A DNA stretch of 64,000 nt from CAZMBI01 sp964564675 (GCA_964564675.1 CAZMBI010000012.1:1-64000); one strand, 5' to 3'; shown: positions 16,495-24,980, numbered from the stretch's first letter. The notes: generated by a model from the sequence alone, not told the origin. Numbers and translations: made by a program.

Positions 16495-17832
16495 TTACAA
16501 CGGTAATAACGGCGACCAGGCGGGGTCAGACGCATCGGTCGGCGTCACCACTTCACGCAGATTGTGCCCCGTGACATCAATCGAGAACAGACGCGAGTCT
16601 CCCGGCTGATTGCCGCGGCTGCGATATTGACGGGTAAACAACAAAACGCGGCCGTTCGGTGCCCAGGTCGGTCCCTCATCGAGCCAGCTTTGCGTCAGCA
16701 GCCGTTCGCCGGAACCGTCCGGGCGCATCACCCCGATATGAAACTGCCCGCCATACATTTTGGTAAATGCGATCAGATCACCGCGCGGAGACCATACCGG
16801 CGTGGCGTAGCGGCCTTCACCGAACGAAATGCGGCGAGCGCCGGAGCCATCGGCGTTCATAACATAAATCTGCTGCGAGCCCCCGCGGTCCGACTCGAAG
16901 GTAATGCGCTTGCCATCCGGCGAATAAGAGGGCGAAGTATCGATCCCCGGTGATTGCGTCAGCCGCCGCATGCGTCGCGTACGCAAATCCATCTCGTAAA
17001 TCTCGGTATTGCCGTCTTTGGCGATCGACATCAGCATGCGCCTCCCGTCGTGATTAAAACGCGGCGCAAACGACATGCCCTCAAAGGTGCCCAGCGATTC
17101 CTCACGGCCGGTCTGCAAATCGCGCAGATAAACCCGCGGCACCTTACGCTTGTACGACATATACAGAATTTCCTGCGTGCTGGGCGAAAAGCGTGGCGTC
17201 AGCACCAGCGCGCTGCCGTCGGTGAGGAATTTATGGTTTTCGCCGTCCTGATCCATGATCGCCAGACGCTTCACCCGGCGTTTGGCCGGGCCGGTCTCGG
17301 AAACATAGACGATGCGCGAGTCGAAATACCCCTTCTCGCCGGTTAGGCGCTTATAAATTTCATCCGAGACCAGATGTGCCAGGCGCCGCCAGTTGCGGGC
17401 AAAGGTGTTAAATTCCTTGCCGGCGATTTGTTCTTCCACCGTATTATCCCACAGCCGGAAACTGACCCGGATCTTGTCGGCGGCAGTTGCGGTGACGGTA
17501 CCGGTCACCAGCGCCTGGGCATTGATCTGCCGCCAGTCGCCAAAGCGCGGCATGGCATCGCCGTTGGTGATAGTCTGGATGAACGCCCGCTGTTCAATCG
17601 GACGGAACAGGCCGGAGCGTTCCAGATTGGCCGCCACCACGCGTGCGATATCCTTACCAACGCGCGCGCTGTTATCGGCCGAGGTAAAATCGGTAACAGC
17701 AATCGGCAGGGGTTCAAGATTGCCCTTGGTGATGTCTATCTTCAGCTGAGCCTGTGCCAGACCGGGCGCAAGCAGTAACAATATGGCCAGTAAGAAAGCT
17801 GAGGCACGGGATGAGGGGCGGGCTCCCTGCAT
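16495..17832 (-). CDS. tolB: Tol-Pal system periplasmic protein TolB
   Basis: Periplasmic beta-propeller that links Pal to the Tol machinery for outer-membrane constriction during division. From ATG 17832 it has 445 residues, beginning MQGARPSSRASAFLLAILLL, a typical signal peptide ending AQA. The N-terminal TolB domain follows (LPIAVTDF; IQTITNGDAMPRFGDWRQIN), then WD40-like repeats such as FSPSTQEILYMSYKR, YSPDGKRITFESDRGGSQQI and APNGRVLLFTRQYR. The frame extends 43 codons upstream, but the signal peptide and GAGGATCAGG set the start. Last gene of the tolQRAB group here; pal is not adjacent downstream. Confidence 0.95.
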   Translation of the reverse strand: MQGARPSSRASAFLLAILLLLAPGLAQAQLKIDITKGNLEPLPIAVTDFTSADNSARVGKDIARVVAANLERSGLFRPIEQRAFIQTITNGDAMPRFGDWRQINAQALVTGTVTATAADKIRVSFRLWDNTVEEQIAGKEFNTFARNWRRLAHLVSDEIYKRLTGEKGYFDSRIVYVSETGPAKRRVKRLAIMDQDGENHKFLTDGSALVLTPRFSPSTQEILYMSYKRKVPRVYLRDLQTGREESLGTFEGMSFAPRFNHDGRRMLMSIAKDGNTEIYEMDLRTRRMRRLTQSPGIDTSPSYSPDGKRITFESDRGGSQQIYVMNADGSGARRISFGEGRYATPVWSPRGDLIAFTKMYGGQFHIGVMRPDGSGERLLTQSWLDEGPTWAPNGRVLLFTRQYRSRGNQPGDSRLFSIDVTGHNLREVVTPTDASDPAWSPLLPL

Positions 17833-17969
17833 CCTGATCCTCGCCCTTTCCGGGTTAGGGAATGCGGCGCATCGCGCCGTCGCAAGGGGATGTTCTGCTT
17901 GCCCTTCTTCTCCTGTCATTCCACGTCCCATTCTCAATTCCTGGCTGTTTGGCATTGTCAATCTCCCGG

Positions 17970-18845
17970 CTAATATAACATTTCACGCGGATCAAAATTG
18001 AGTTCCATGTCTTTCCATGTCTCATATTTATTGGGCGGCAGATTCTCAAGCGGGCTGCATTGATGCACGGCGCGGATCGCCGAATCCGCCGCCGCCCGAA
18101 AAAATCTGTCCGATTGATACCGTGCGCGCTGCTCGGGCACAAGCCCTACTTGCGAGACGCTGCCGTCGGGCTTGACAAGCACCCGCAATCGTACCGCCAT
18201 CGTATAATCATCCTTGGCGCCGGCCGGCATCCGCCAGCATTTAACAAACTGGCTGCGGATTGCGTCTTTCTCGCTGATGGAAAGCGGAATCGTCGGTGAA
18301 TAGGTATCCGAGCGGCTGGTGGTACGATCCGGCGCTGGTTCCGCGTTGTTGTCTTCTTCCTCCGCCAGTTCCTCCTGCTGCAGCTTGCTCATGAGCACCG
18401 CGAAATCATCCGACTTTTCTTGCTTTGCTTCCGGCTTGGGCTCGTCTTCGGGCTCGGGCTCGTCTTCGGGCTCGGGCTTTTTTTCCGGCTCCGCTTCCTG
18501 CGGCTCCTCTTTAGGAAGCGGGAGCGGCGCTTCTTTTGGCTTCGGCTTGGGTTCGGGCTTAGCCTCAGGCTTAGCCTCAGGCCTAGGCTCAGGCCTAGGC
18601 TCGGGCGGTTTGGTTTTGGGAACCGGCTTTTTCACCTTGGGTTTGCTGGAAGGGGCCGGTTTTTCCTTGCGCACTGGTTTTTTTTCGGTGGGCAGATTGG
18701 TGATCTGTTTAATCGGCACCACCTCGACCGTCAGCGCGGTGGGTTCATACTCCTTGTCCCGGTCAAACAATATCGGAAAGCCGAAAGCCACCACCAGCAA
18801 TATGCCAATATGCAGTAGCAGCGATAAGCTTATGCCCCGTAGCAC
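17970..18845 (-). CDS. tolA: Tol-Pal system protein TolA
   Basis: 291 residues: an N-terminal transmembrane anchor (ISLSLLLHIGILLVVAFGF), a long low-complexity Pro/Glu/Lys domain (about residues 55-150, built of PEPRPEP, KPEAKPEPKPK and EPEDEPEPEDEP) that spans the periplasm, and a C-terminal TonB-like domain (IRSQFVKCWRMPAGAKDDYT, then PDGSV). It couples the TolQR proton motor to TolB/Pal. Translation starts at GTG 18845 with AGAGGA 8 bases upstream. The acidic-basic repeat tract is longer in Pro and Glu than the Ala/Lys helix of enterobacterial TolA. Confidence 0.9.
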   Translation of the reverse strand: MLRGISLSLLLHIGILLVVAFGFPILFDRDKEYEPTALTVEVVPIKQITNLPTEKKPVRKEKPAPSSKPKVKKPVPKTKPPEPRPEPRPEAKPEAKPEPKPKPKEAPLPLPKEEPQEAEPEKKPEPEDEPEPEDEPKPEAKQEKSDDFAVLMSKLQQEELAEEEDNNAEPAPDRTTSRSDTYSPTIPLSISEKDAIRSQFVKCWRMPAGAKDDYTMAVRLRVLVKPDGSVSQVGLVPEQRARYQSDRFFRAAADSAIRAVHQCSPLENLPPNKYETWKDMELNFDPREMLY

Positions 18846-18858
18846 CCGTTCGTTCCTC

Positions 18859-19296
18859 TTACTGCTCGGCGTTAAGGGCTTCGGTGATTAGCGCTACCTT
18901 GCTGAAACCCGCCGCGTTGATTTCGCCGATAACACGCATGACCGTACCATAATTAATCTTGGTGTCCCCCCGAACGAAAATCCGCGTATCCCGGTTTTCG
19001 CCGACAATGGCCTGCAGCTTCGGCACCAGCTCCTGCAGCGTGGTTTCGGTCTCCTGGATAAACACCGTGCCATCGGCGGTGACCGTCACCGCCAGCGGTT
19101 CGTCGCTGCCTTGTACAGGCTTGGCAGAAGATTCCGGCAGGTCCACCGCCACGCCGGCGGTCAGCATCGGCGCGGTAATCATGAAGATCACCAGTAGAAC
19201 CAGCATCACATCGACAAAGGGCGTCACATTGATTTCGTTAAACTGTTGCCGGCGATAGCCGCGTCCCCGGCCGCCGGGTGAGATTTTGGCACCCAT
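18859..19296 (-). CDS. tolR: Tol-Pal system protein TolR
   Basis: 145-residue ExbD/TolR family protein. The N-terminal segment FNEINVTPFVDVMLVLLVIF carries the conserved membrane Asp that takes part in proton flow, followed by the TAPMLTAGVAVDLPES signature and a periplasmic domain ending IGEINAAGFSKVALIT. It starts at ATG 19296 directly behind GGAGG. It sits 24 bases after tolQ and 13 before tolA. Confidence 0.95.
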   Translation of the reverse strand: MGAKISPGGRGRGYRRQQFNEINVTPFVDVMLVLLVIFMITAPMLTAGVAVDLPESSAKPVQGSDEPLAVTVTADGTVFIQETETTLQELVPKLQAIVGENRDTRIFVRGDTKINYGTVMRVIGEINAAGFSKVALITEALNAEQ

Positions 19297-19320
19297 GGAT
19301 CCTCCTTATCAGCCCGATAC

Positions 19321-20067
19321 TCAGCCCACCTGCCGGCTGAGCAGCGTCGTGAATTCCGTTGAGAAGTCGTCAAGCCGTCCGCCGAAGCGCAGTAAATCCT
19401 GCGAGAATTTATTATACGCAATCACCGCCGGGATGGCGACAAACAGGCCCAGCGCTGTGGCGAACAGCGCTTCGGCAATGCCCGGCGCGACCACCGCCAG
19501 CGAAGTATTATTGGCGCCAGCAATCGCGGTGAAGCTGTTCATAATCCCCACCACTGTGCCGAACAGGCCGATGAATGGCGCCGACGAACCGGCGCTGGCG
19601 AGAAACGACAGCCCCTTTTCGATATGATCAAGCTCGCGATTACGCGTCACCGACATCATCTGCCCCATGCGCTCTTTCACCCCTTCGGCCAGCTCGCCAC
19701 CGGAAGGGCGGCGTTCATGGCCGCGGGCGCGCGTCCATTCCTCCATCGCCGCCGCAAACACCGCCGCCATCGGATGCAGAGTTTTGCGCTTTTTTATTTT
19801 TTCGTAAAACTGATCAAGCGCCTCGGCGGCCCAGAAATCCTGCTCGAAGCGGCTGGCTTTCACCGTCAGCGTTTTAAAGGTGAAGACCTTATCAATGATA
19901 ATCCCCCAGGAAATAATCGACATCACAATCAACAGGATCATGACGAACATGACGATGGGATCGGCATTGAGGAATAGTCCCGTCAGCGACATATCATGCG
20001 CGGCCGGCGCCGCGCTGCCGGCGATTTCAGTGGTTTGTACTGGGGTGACGGCGGTATCAGCGGCCAT
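19321..20067 (-). CDS. tolQ: Tol-Pal system protein TolQ
   Basis: 248-residue MotA/TolQ/ExbB proton-channel protein with three transmembrane helices: about 35-58 (IVMFVMILLIVMSIISWGII), about 150-170 (APFIGLFGTVVGIMNSFTAI) and about 190-215 (AEALFATALGLFVAIPAVIA). It forms the inner-membrane stator ring with TolR and drives TolA. Its start at 20067 follows CGGAGAAAACGAT. ybgC lies 55 bases upstream. Confidence 0.95.
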   Translation of the reverse strand: MAADTAVTPVQTTEIAGSAAPAAHDMSLTGLFLNADPIVMFVMILLIVMSIISWGIIIDKVFTFKTLTVKASRFEQDFWAAEALDQFYEKIKKRKTLHPMAAVFAAAMEEWTRARGHERRPSGGELAEGVKERMGQMMSVTRNRELDHIEKGLSFLASAGSSAPFIGLFGTVVGIMNSFTAIAGANNTSLAVVAPGIAEALFATALGLFVAIPAVIAYNKFSQDLLRFGGRLDDFSTEFTTLLSRQVG

Positions 20068-20122
20068 ATCGTTTTCTCCGTAAATTATCCTGGCTGGCGT
20101 TACGGAGCCGTTGAGAACATCC

Positions 20123-20524
20123 TCACGCCTGATCTTTCATGGTTTTTAATGCATCCACTATCGCCTCCGGAATGGTGAAGGGACGCCCCGTGGCGTCGAT
20201 GGCGGCCAGCGCCACCACCAATTCCGCCAGTAATTCCGTCTCGCGATAGATACGCTGCTGCATAGACATACGCACTTTTCGCACGTGCCGCAATAGCGTT
20301 TGCACGGTGATCACATCATCAAGCCGCGCCGGGCGATGATAGTCGATTTCCACCCGCGTGACGACGAACGCCAGCCCCTGCATTTCCCGCAGGTGCGACT
20401 GATGAAACCCCAGCTCGCGCAACGCATCGGTGCGCGCGCGTTCAGCGAATTTTAAATAATTGGCGTAATAGACGATCCCGCCGGCATCGGTATCTTCATA
20501 ATAAACGCGGTAGGTGGCCTGCAT
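20123..20524 (-). CDS. ybgC: Tol-Pal-associated acyl-CoA thioesterase YbgC
   Basis: 133-residue hot-dog-fold thioesterase with the 4-hydroxybenzoyl-CoA thioesterase signature YRVYYEDTDAGGIVYYANYL, in which the Asp is catalytic, and FAERARTDALRELG. It hydrolyses acyl-CoA and associates with the Tol operon throughout Proteobacteria. The segment VVTRVEIDYHRPARLDDVI is also conserved. Here it leads the tol genes but is separated from ruvB by two unrelated small genes. Confidence 0.94.
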   Translation of the reverse strand: MQATYRVYYEDTDAGGIVYYANYLKFAERARTDALRELGFHQSHLREMQGLAFVVTRVEIDYHRPARLDDVITVQTLLRHVRKVRMSMQQRIYRETELLAELVVALAAIDATGRPFTIPEAIVDALKTMKDQA

Positions 20525-20549
20525 CAGCGTGCTGTTTCTTCGGATTGAA

Positions 20550-21035
20550 TCAATGCTTTAGCGGGTTTGCAACATCGGATTCTTGAATGGCTTTTTCAAG
20601 CAATAAATAAAACAAAGGCGCAGCAATTGCTGCGATTAAACCTGAAAGCACGCCAATACTCAACTGCCGTTTCCATCCGTATGAATTTTTAAATATTTTG
20701 ATTTCTTCTGCTGTTTGGTTATCACGTTCATCTTCAAGTGATTTCTGATATTTCAATATAAAGGAAGCCGATAGTTCTCGCGCCTTCTTGATATAATTTT
20801 CAAGCTTTGGGTCTTCACTGTTGGTTACGCACCAATCTTCCACACGGCGAGTAATTTCTTCATCCGTCACTCCACGGCGCCGTAAGCTGATTTTTTCTTC
20901 TTTTTTATCCGATTTAAACAATGCATAGGCAATCAGCCCATCTATGTCATTGTGGCTGCCGGCAAAACGTTCGATGAAGAAAAAGGAATGACTGGTGTCG
21001 TCGTTACGATTCCGCTCTGCTGGCGACGTGCCCAT
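20550..21035 (-). CDS. Hypothetical single-pass membrane protein
   Basis: 161 residues. The N-terminal half is soluble, with a motif SHNDIDGLIAYALFKSDKKE and basic/acidic helices (LENYIKKARELSASFILKYQ). One transmembrane helix sits near the C-terminus (about 127-148, GVLSGLIAAIAAPLFYLLLE). The 'D.IDGLIAYALYK' opening is, as far as I recall, shared by an uncharacterised bacterial family; no role is known to me. The DNA is clearly more AT-rich than ybgC and ruvB. Its start overlaps the preceding small gene by 32 bases, suggesting coupled expression. Confidence 0.7.
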   Translation of the reverse strand: MGTSPAERNRNDDTSHSFFFIERFAGSHNDIDGLIAYALFKSDKKEEKISLRRRGVTDEEITRRVEDWCVTNSEDPKLENYIKKARELSASFILKYQKSLEDERDNQTAEEIKIFKNSYGWKRQLSIGVLSGLIAAIAAPLFYLLLEKAIQESDVANPLKH

Positions 21036-21195
21036 GACGTTGGCTCCCGATTAATGGCTGCCTATCCTGCTCGTTAAGCATATCCTCAACCATATTCCAT
21101 GCCTTGTCAATGCGGTCGCGCTGGGCGGGCGTCAATGGCTTGGTAATGAACTGACCAGTTGACGCTGTACGCGGTATGTTAGAAAAATTTTTCAT
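21004..21195 (-). CDS. Small hypothetical protein (63 aa)
   Basis: 63 residues beginning MKNFSNIPRTASTGQFITKP, then LTPAQRDRIDKAWNMVEDML, a single amphipathic helix, and a polar tail. A longer frame starts at 21246, but the extra residues look non-coding. It overlaps the start of the next gene by 32 bases. The paired small soluble protein plus membrane protein is AT-rich and wedged between ruvB and ybgC, genes that normally adjoin in related genomes. Function unknown. Confidence 0.5.
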   Translation of the reverse strand: MKNFSNIPRTASTGQFITKPLTPAQRDRIDKAWNMVEDMLNEQDRQPLIGSQRHGHVASRAES

Positions 21196-21248
21196 ATTTA
21201 AATAAAGTATCATACAGGCTGCTAAACGGCAAGCATGGCAACCCACTG

Positions 21249-22280
21249 TTATTCAAGCAACTCTGTTTGCTCTGACTGCAGCATTTTGGGTGCATTCAGG
21301 CCGAGATGGTGATAAGCGGTTAGCGTCAGCATGCGCCCGCGCGGGGTGCGGGCGATAAAGCCCTGCTGGATGAGGAACGGCTCGATGGTTTCTTCCAGGG
21401 CGTCGCGCTGTTCGGACAGGCCGGCAGCGATGGTCTCGATACCCACCGGCCCGCCGGCATAATGCTCGGCGATGAAACGCAGATAGCGGCGGTCTGATGC
21501 ATCAAGCCCCAGCGCATCGACATCCAGCCGCAACAGCGCATGGTCGGCAAGTGTGCGGCTGATTTCCGCCGCCGCATCGGCCTGAGCGAAATCGCGCACG
21601 CGGCGTAACAGGCGTACAGCAATCCGCGGCGTGCCGCGTGAGCGCCGGGCGATTTCTTCGGCGCCTTCGCCGGCTATCGGCATCGCCAGCACCGCGGCGG
21701 CGCGGTTAATTACGCGGCATAAATCCCCGACATGATAAAAATTGAGCTTTACCGGAATCCCGAACCGATCGCGCAGCGGGTTAGAAAGCAGCCCCAGCCG
21801 GGTGGTCGCGCCCACCAGCGTGAAACGCGGCAGGTCAATCCGCACGGTGCGCGCCGCCGGGCCTTCGCCGATGATCAGATCAAGCGTGAAATCCTCCATC
21901 GCCGGATAGAGCACTTCTTCGACGGCGGCATTAAGGCGGTGGATTTCATCGATAAACAGTACGTCGCCGGAATTGAGATTGGTGAGAATGGCCGCCAGAT
22001 CACCCGCTTTGGTCAATAGCGGCCCCGAGGTGGCACGGAAATTCACCCCCATCTCGCGGGCAATGATCTGCGCCAGCGTCGTTTTGCCAAGCCCCGGCGG
22101 TCCGTAAAGCAAGACATGATCAAGCGCCTCGTCGCGCTCCCTGGCCGCACCGATAAAGACCCGCAGATTCTCACAGGCTTCCTGCTGACCGGTAAAATCG
22201 CCAAGCGTCTGCGGGCGAAGCGTTGCTTCGCCGGCGTCTTCGTCCTGGGCGTGCGGGGTGGTGAGTGGTGATGTCATCAT
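21249..22280 (-). CDS. ruvB: Holliday junction branch-migration ATPase RuvB
   Basis: 343-residue hexameric motor that, with RuvA, drives branch migration. Motifs seen: Walker A LYGPPGLGKTTLAQIIA, Walker B VLFIDEIHRLN, sensor 1 LVGATTRLGLLSNPLRDRFG, the arginine finger SRGTPRIAVRLLRRVRD, and the C-terminal winged helix (RTPRGRMLTLTAYHHLG). Two consecutive ATG codons open the gene. It is the third gene of ruvC-ruvA-ruvB and lies next to the tol genes, the common alphaproteobacterial arrangement. Confidence 0.97.
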   Translation of the reverse strand: MMTSPLTTPHAQDEDAGEATLRPQTLGDFTGQQEACENLRVFIGAARERDEALDHVLLYGPPGLGKTTLAQIIAREMGVNFRATSGPLLTKAGDLAAILTNLNSGDVLFIDEIHRLNAAVEEVLYPAMEDFTLDLIIGEGPAARTVRIDLPRFTLVGATTRLGLLSNPLRDRFGIPVKLNFYHVGDLCRVINRAAAVLAMPIAGEGAEEIARRSRGTPRIAVRLLRRVRDFAQADAAAEISRTLADHALLRLDVDALGLDASDRRYLRFIAEHYAGGPVGIETIAAGLSEQRDALEETIEPFLIQQGFIARTPRGRMLTLTAYHHLGLNAPKMLQSEQTELLE

Positions 22281-22349
22281 CGGGTGCTTCGTATTTCGTA
22301 TTTCGTGTTCAGCATGGGCGTCATCTTACCTGCCACTTCTGACATCCCT

Positions 22350-22961
22350 TTATGCCGCCAGCTCCTTCAACCCGGCTTTAATCAACCCATCCAGCGCCTC
22401 GATATTCTCTTTCTGCGCCGCGCGCGCCAGAGCGCTGTAAGCCTCGGCACGGCCATATCCCAGATGCACAAGCGCTGAGAGCGCATCTTCCATGGAACCG
22501 GGCGTGCCCGCCACCGCCAGCGCGGCGGCCGGTTTGCCGATGCTCATCTCGCCTTCGGGCAGCGCGCCGACTTTGCTTTTCAGCTCCGAGACCACGCGTT
22601 GCGCCAGTTTCGGGCCCACGCCGGGGGTGGCGGTCAGGGCTTGTTTATCCTGCGCGGCGATGATCGTGTGCAACTGCTCCGGCGTAAACAGGCCGAGCAT
22701 GGCCATGCCCATGCGCGCGCCCACGCCCTGGACACCGGTCAACAGGCGGAACCAGTCGCGCTCGGCGGCGCTGAGAAATCCATACAAATGAATATGATCC
22801 TCGCGGACATGGGTTTCGATGACCAGTTCGGCGGCGGCGCCCGGCTGCAGTCCAGCCAGCGCGCGGGTGTGACAAAAGACGATATAGCCAACGCCGCCGA
22901 CATCCAGGATGCAACTGGTCTCGTCGCTGCTGTCCACTCGGCCTTTGAGTTTTCCGATCAT
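22350..22961 (-). CDS. ruvA: Holliday junction DNA-binding protein RuvA
   Basis: 203 residues: OB-fold domain I (MIGKLKGRVDSSDETSCILD), two helix-hairpin-helix motifs in domain II (LTGVQGVGARMGMAMLG; LTATPGVGPKLAQRVVSELK) and a C-terminal RuvB-binding domain (DALSALVHLGYGRAEAYSAL). It forms tetramers that hold the Holliday junction open. The linker between domains II and III is Ala/Gly-rich, as usual. Confidence 0.96.
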   Translation of the reverse strand: MIGKLKGRVDSSDETSCILDVGGVGYIVFCHTRALAGLQPGAAAELVIETHVREDHIHLYGFLSAAERDWFRLLTGVQGVGARMGMAMLGLFTPEQLHTIIAAQDKQALTATPGVGPKLAQRVVSELKSKVGALPEGEMSIGKPAAALAVAGTPGSMEDALSALVHLGYGRAEAYSALARAAQKENIEALDGLIKAGLKELAA

Positions 22962-22973
22962 GGGGTAGCCATT

Positions 22974-23035
22974 TGCCGTTAATCCTTAGCTGCTAGCATA
23001 AAGGAGATTTTACGATTAGCAAGCTAACGGCTGGC
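22974..23035. repeat. Degenerate octamer repeat between ruvC and ruvA
   Basis: About 60 bases with scattered units of the same type as the clusters near 3586 and 13161: GCCGTTAATCCTTAGCTGCTAGC and ACGATTAGCAAGCTAACGGC. The copies are more degenerate here. The segment fills most of the ruvC-ruvA spacer and supplies no obvious ribosome site for ruvA. Confidence 0.4.
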
Positions 23036-23557
23036 AGCCGCCGGCTGATTGCTGAACCGGGCATGGCACAAAGCCACTGCCAGCGCATCGAGCGCATCCT
23101 CTCCGACATCCTCCAGCTTTGCGCGGGCCTGAGGGAGTAACGTGCGTACCATCATGCCGATCTGGCCCTTTTCGGCGCGACCTACGCCGGTGATGGTTTT
23201 TTTCACCTGGGTAGCGGCATATTCGGCAACCGGCAGCCCGGCCAGCGACAGCGACAGGATCAGCGCCCCGCGCGCCTGTCCGAGCTTCAGCGTTGAAGCG
23301 CCATTGGCGGTGACAAACGTTTCTTCAATCGCCGCCTGTTGCGGCCGATAGGTCTGTATTACGCGTTCTAATTCCTTGTTGAGAGCGCCCAGCCGCTCCG
23401 CCAGCGGGGCTTTAGCCGCTGGTTTGATGGTGCCACACGCCACATATTTCAAGCTATTGTGATGGCTGATAATAATGCCCCATCCGGTCTTTTGCAGGCC
23501 GGGATCAATCCCGAGGATGCGATGAGGAGACGAAGAGGCGATGAGGCGATCGGCCAT
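23024..23557 (-). CDS. ruvC: Crossover junction endodeoxyribonuclease RuvC
   Basis: 177-residue resolvase that nicks Holliday junctions. Catalytic acids are visible: Asp in LGIDPGLQKTGWGII, Glu in AAIEETFVTANGASTLKLGQ, and the paired Asp in EDVGEDALDALAVALCHA. Usual length is about 165-180 residues. It heads the ruvCAB group and lies 46 bases downstream of yebC, the standard yebC-ruvC order in Proteobacteria. Confidence 0.96.
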   Translation of the reverse strand: MADRLIASSSPHRILGIDPGLQKTGWGIIISHHNSLKYVACGTIKPAAKAPLAERLGALNKELERVIQTYRPQQAAIEETFVTANGASTLKLGQARGALILSLSLAGLPVAEYAATQVKKTITGVGRAEKGQIGMMVRTLLPQARAKLEDVGEDALDALAVALCHARFSNQPAAASR

Positions 23558-23603
23558 GTGCTATTCTCGTCTCATCGCATTATCTTGCATCGCATGGCTG
23601 CTA

Positions 23604-24353
23604 TTAGGCACTCAGCACTTTCAGCACCGCGTCGTCGACTTCAAAATTAGCGGTGACCTGCTGCACGTCGTCATTGTCTTCGAGCGCATCGATCAGCTTC
23701 ATCAGGGTTTGCGCCTGCTCTTCATCTATCGGCGTGGTGGTCACCGGTTCCCAGGCAAGTCTGGCGGTTTTCGCTTCGCCGAACGAGGCCTCCAGCGACT
23801 CACGCACCGGGCCGAACTGCTCCTGCGCGCAGGTGATGGTATGGCCGTATTCGTCGCTTTCGCAATTCTCGGCGCCGGCTTCAATCGCCGCTTCCAGCAT
23901 GGCTTCCTCACCGGCGACTTCTGGCGGATAGGTGATCATCCCGACATGGTTGAACATAAAGGCCACGCTACCGCTCTCGCCGAGATTGCCTCCGTGTTTG
24001 GAGAAGGCGGCGCGCACTTCCGAGGCCGTGCGGTTCTTGTTATCGGTTAAGGCCTCCACCAGAATCGCCACACCGCCGGGGCCATAGCCTTCATAGCGCA
24101 TGGCTTCATAGTTATCGCCGCCGGTATTGCCCGCGCCCTTATTGATGGCGTTTTCGATGCGGTCTTTGGGCATGTTTTCGGCGCGCGCGTTCTGCACCGC
24201 CAGCCGCAGGCGCGGATTGCTCGCCGGGTCGGGACCGCCGTCGCGGGCGGCAACGATGATTTCGCGCGAGATGCGGTTAAAAACTTTGGCGCGCTTTTTG
24301 TCCTGCGCGCCCTTGCGATGCATGATGTTTTTAAACTGGGAATGGCCAGCCAT
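23604..24353 (-). CDS. yebC: YebC/PmpR family transcriptional/translational regulator
   Basis: 249 residues with the hallmark N-terminus MAGHSQFKNIMHRKGAQDKK followed by KVFNRISREIIVAARDGGPD, the GGVAILVEALTDNKNRTASE segment and the GSVAFMF strand. The family was first described as transcriptional regulators; some members help ribosomes through proline-rich stretches. Which activity applies here is not readable from sequence. It is linked to ruvCAB as in most Proteobacteria. Confidence 0.95.
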   Translation of the reverse strand: MAGHSQFKNIMHRKGAQDKKRAKVFNRISREIIVAARDGGPDPASNPRLRLAVQNARAENMPKDRIENAINKGAGNTGGDNYEAMRYEGYGPGGVAILVEALTDNKNRTASEVRAAFSKHGGNLGESGSVAFMFNHVGMITYPPEVAGEEAMLEAAIEAGAENCESDEYGHTITCAQEQFGPVRESLEASFGEAKTARLAWEPVTTTPIDEEQAQTLMKLIDALEDNDDVQQVTANFEVDDAVLKVLSA

Positions 24354-24440
24354 AGTGAGTTACCAGTTATCGGTTATGAGTACGGGTTAGTATCGTTTAT
24401 AATCATGTCACGCGTTGCCCGCAACCCGGAACTAGGGCTA

Positions 24441-24737
24441 CTAGCGACCGCGCGCGCCCGCATCACTGGTGGCGGCGAAACGGTTCCAGCGTTCATTCGC
24501 CTTACGCTTTTTCTTGGTGATGCGGTTGCGGATTTTGTGAACTTTTTCGCTCCACACTTCATCTTCCTCTTCGCGCTGACGGCGGGTTTTTTCATCTGGA
24601 CGTTCGGGGTTGAGCCGCTCCTGCTCTTCGGCGATGATGCGCTCATGTTCGGCCTTATGTTCCCGGGCATGCTGAAAGATGCGCTGATGCTTCTTGTTAC
24701 GCGCAAGGATGATTTTCTTTTTAAGCTTGGGATCCAC
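24441..24737 (-). CDS. Basic coiled-coil hypothetical protein (98 aa)
   Basis: 98 residues starting at GTG 24737, almost entirely charged and helical: DPKLKKKIILARNKKHQRIF, EHKAEHERIIAEEQERLNPE and RNRITKKKRKANERWNRFAA. Such composition suggests a long basic helix that binds nucleic acid or ribosomes. No family recognised. It begins 3 bases after the stop of the small upstream gene and in the same frame, so both are probably co-translated. The convergent-looking frame at 24318-24920 on the other strand is its shadow. Confidence 0.55.
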   Translation of the reverse strand: MDPKLKKKIILARNKKHQRIFQHAREHKAEHERIIAEEQERLNPERPDEKTRRQREEEDEVWSEKVHKIRNRITKKKRKANERWNRFAATSDAGARGR

Positions 24738-24740
24738 GAT

Positions 24741-24884
24741 TTATGCGCCTGCCTTGGAATTGGGCGCTTTGCGGCGGCGCAGATTGCGGCGCAGGGCCTC
24801 GGCTTCCCGCGCCCGACGCGCGGCCGAGGCAGCGGGCCGCTCAGGCATGTCAGCAGGGGGTTTTTGCTTGCGTTTTTCTGTCAT
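24741..24884 (-). CDS. Small basic hypothetical protein (47 aa)
   Basis: 47 residues, MTEKRKQKPPADMPERPAAS then AARRAREAEALRRNLRRRKA. The 'EALR.NLRRRKAQ' tail is common in short alphaproteobacterial proteins of unknown function, which supports it being real despite its size. It ends TAA three bases before the GTG of the next gene. Confidence 0.45.
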   Translation of the reverse strand: MTEKRKQKPPADMPERPAASAARRAREAEALRRNLRRRKAPNSKAGA

Positions 24885-24980
24885 AGCCGGCCCGGGGCAG
24901 GGTTTTGTTTATTTCGATAAAGGTAGCACAAATCCGCACTTGCTATCAAGCCGGGGCTGTGGCATATCAATCGCGTTTGT

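Noticed and set aside
18319..18891. 190-residue Ser/Gly-rich plus-strand frame resembling a repeat protein
   Set aside because: It is the complement of the Pro/Glu/Lys repeat region of tolA.
24318..24920. 200-residue hydrophobic-looking plus-strand frame
   Set aside because: Antisense to yebC start and the two small basic genes; no ribosome site and broken family similarity.
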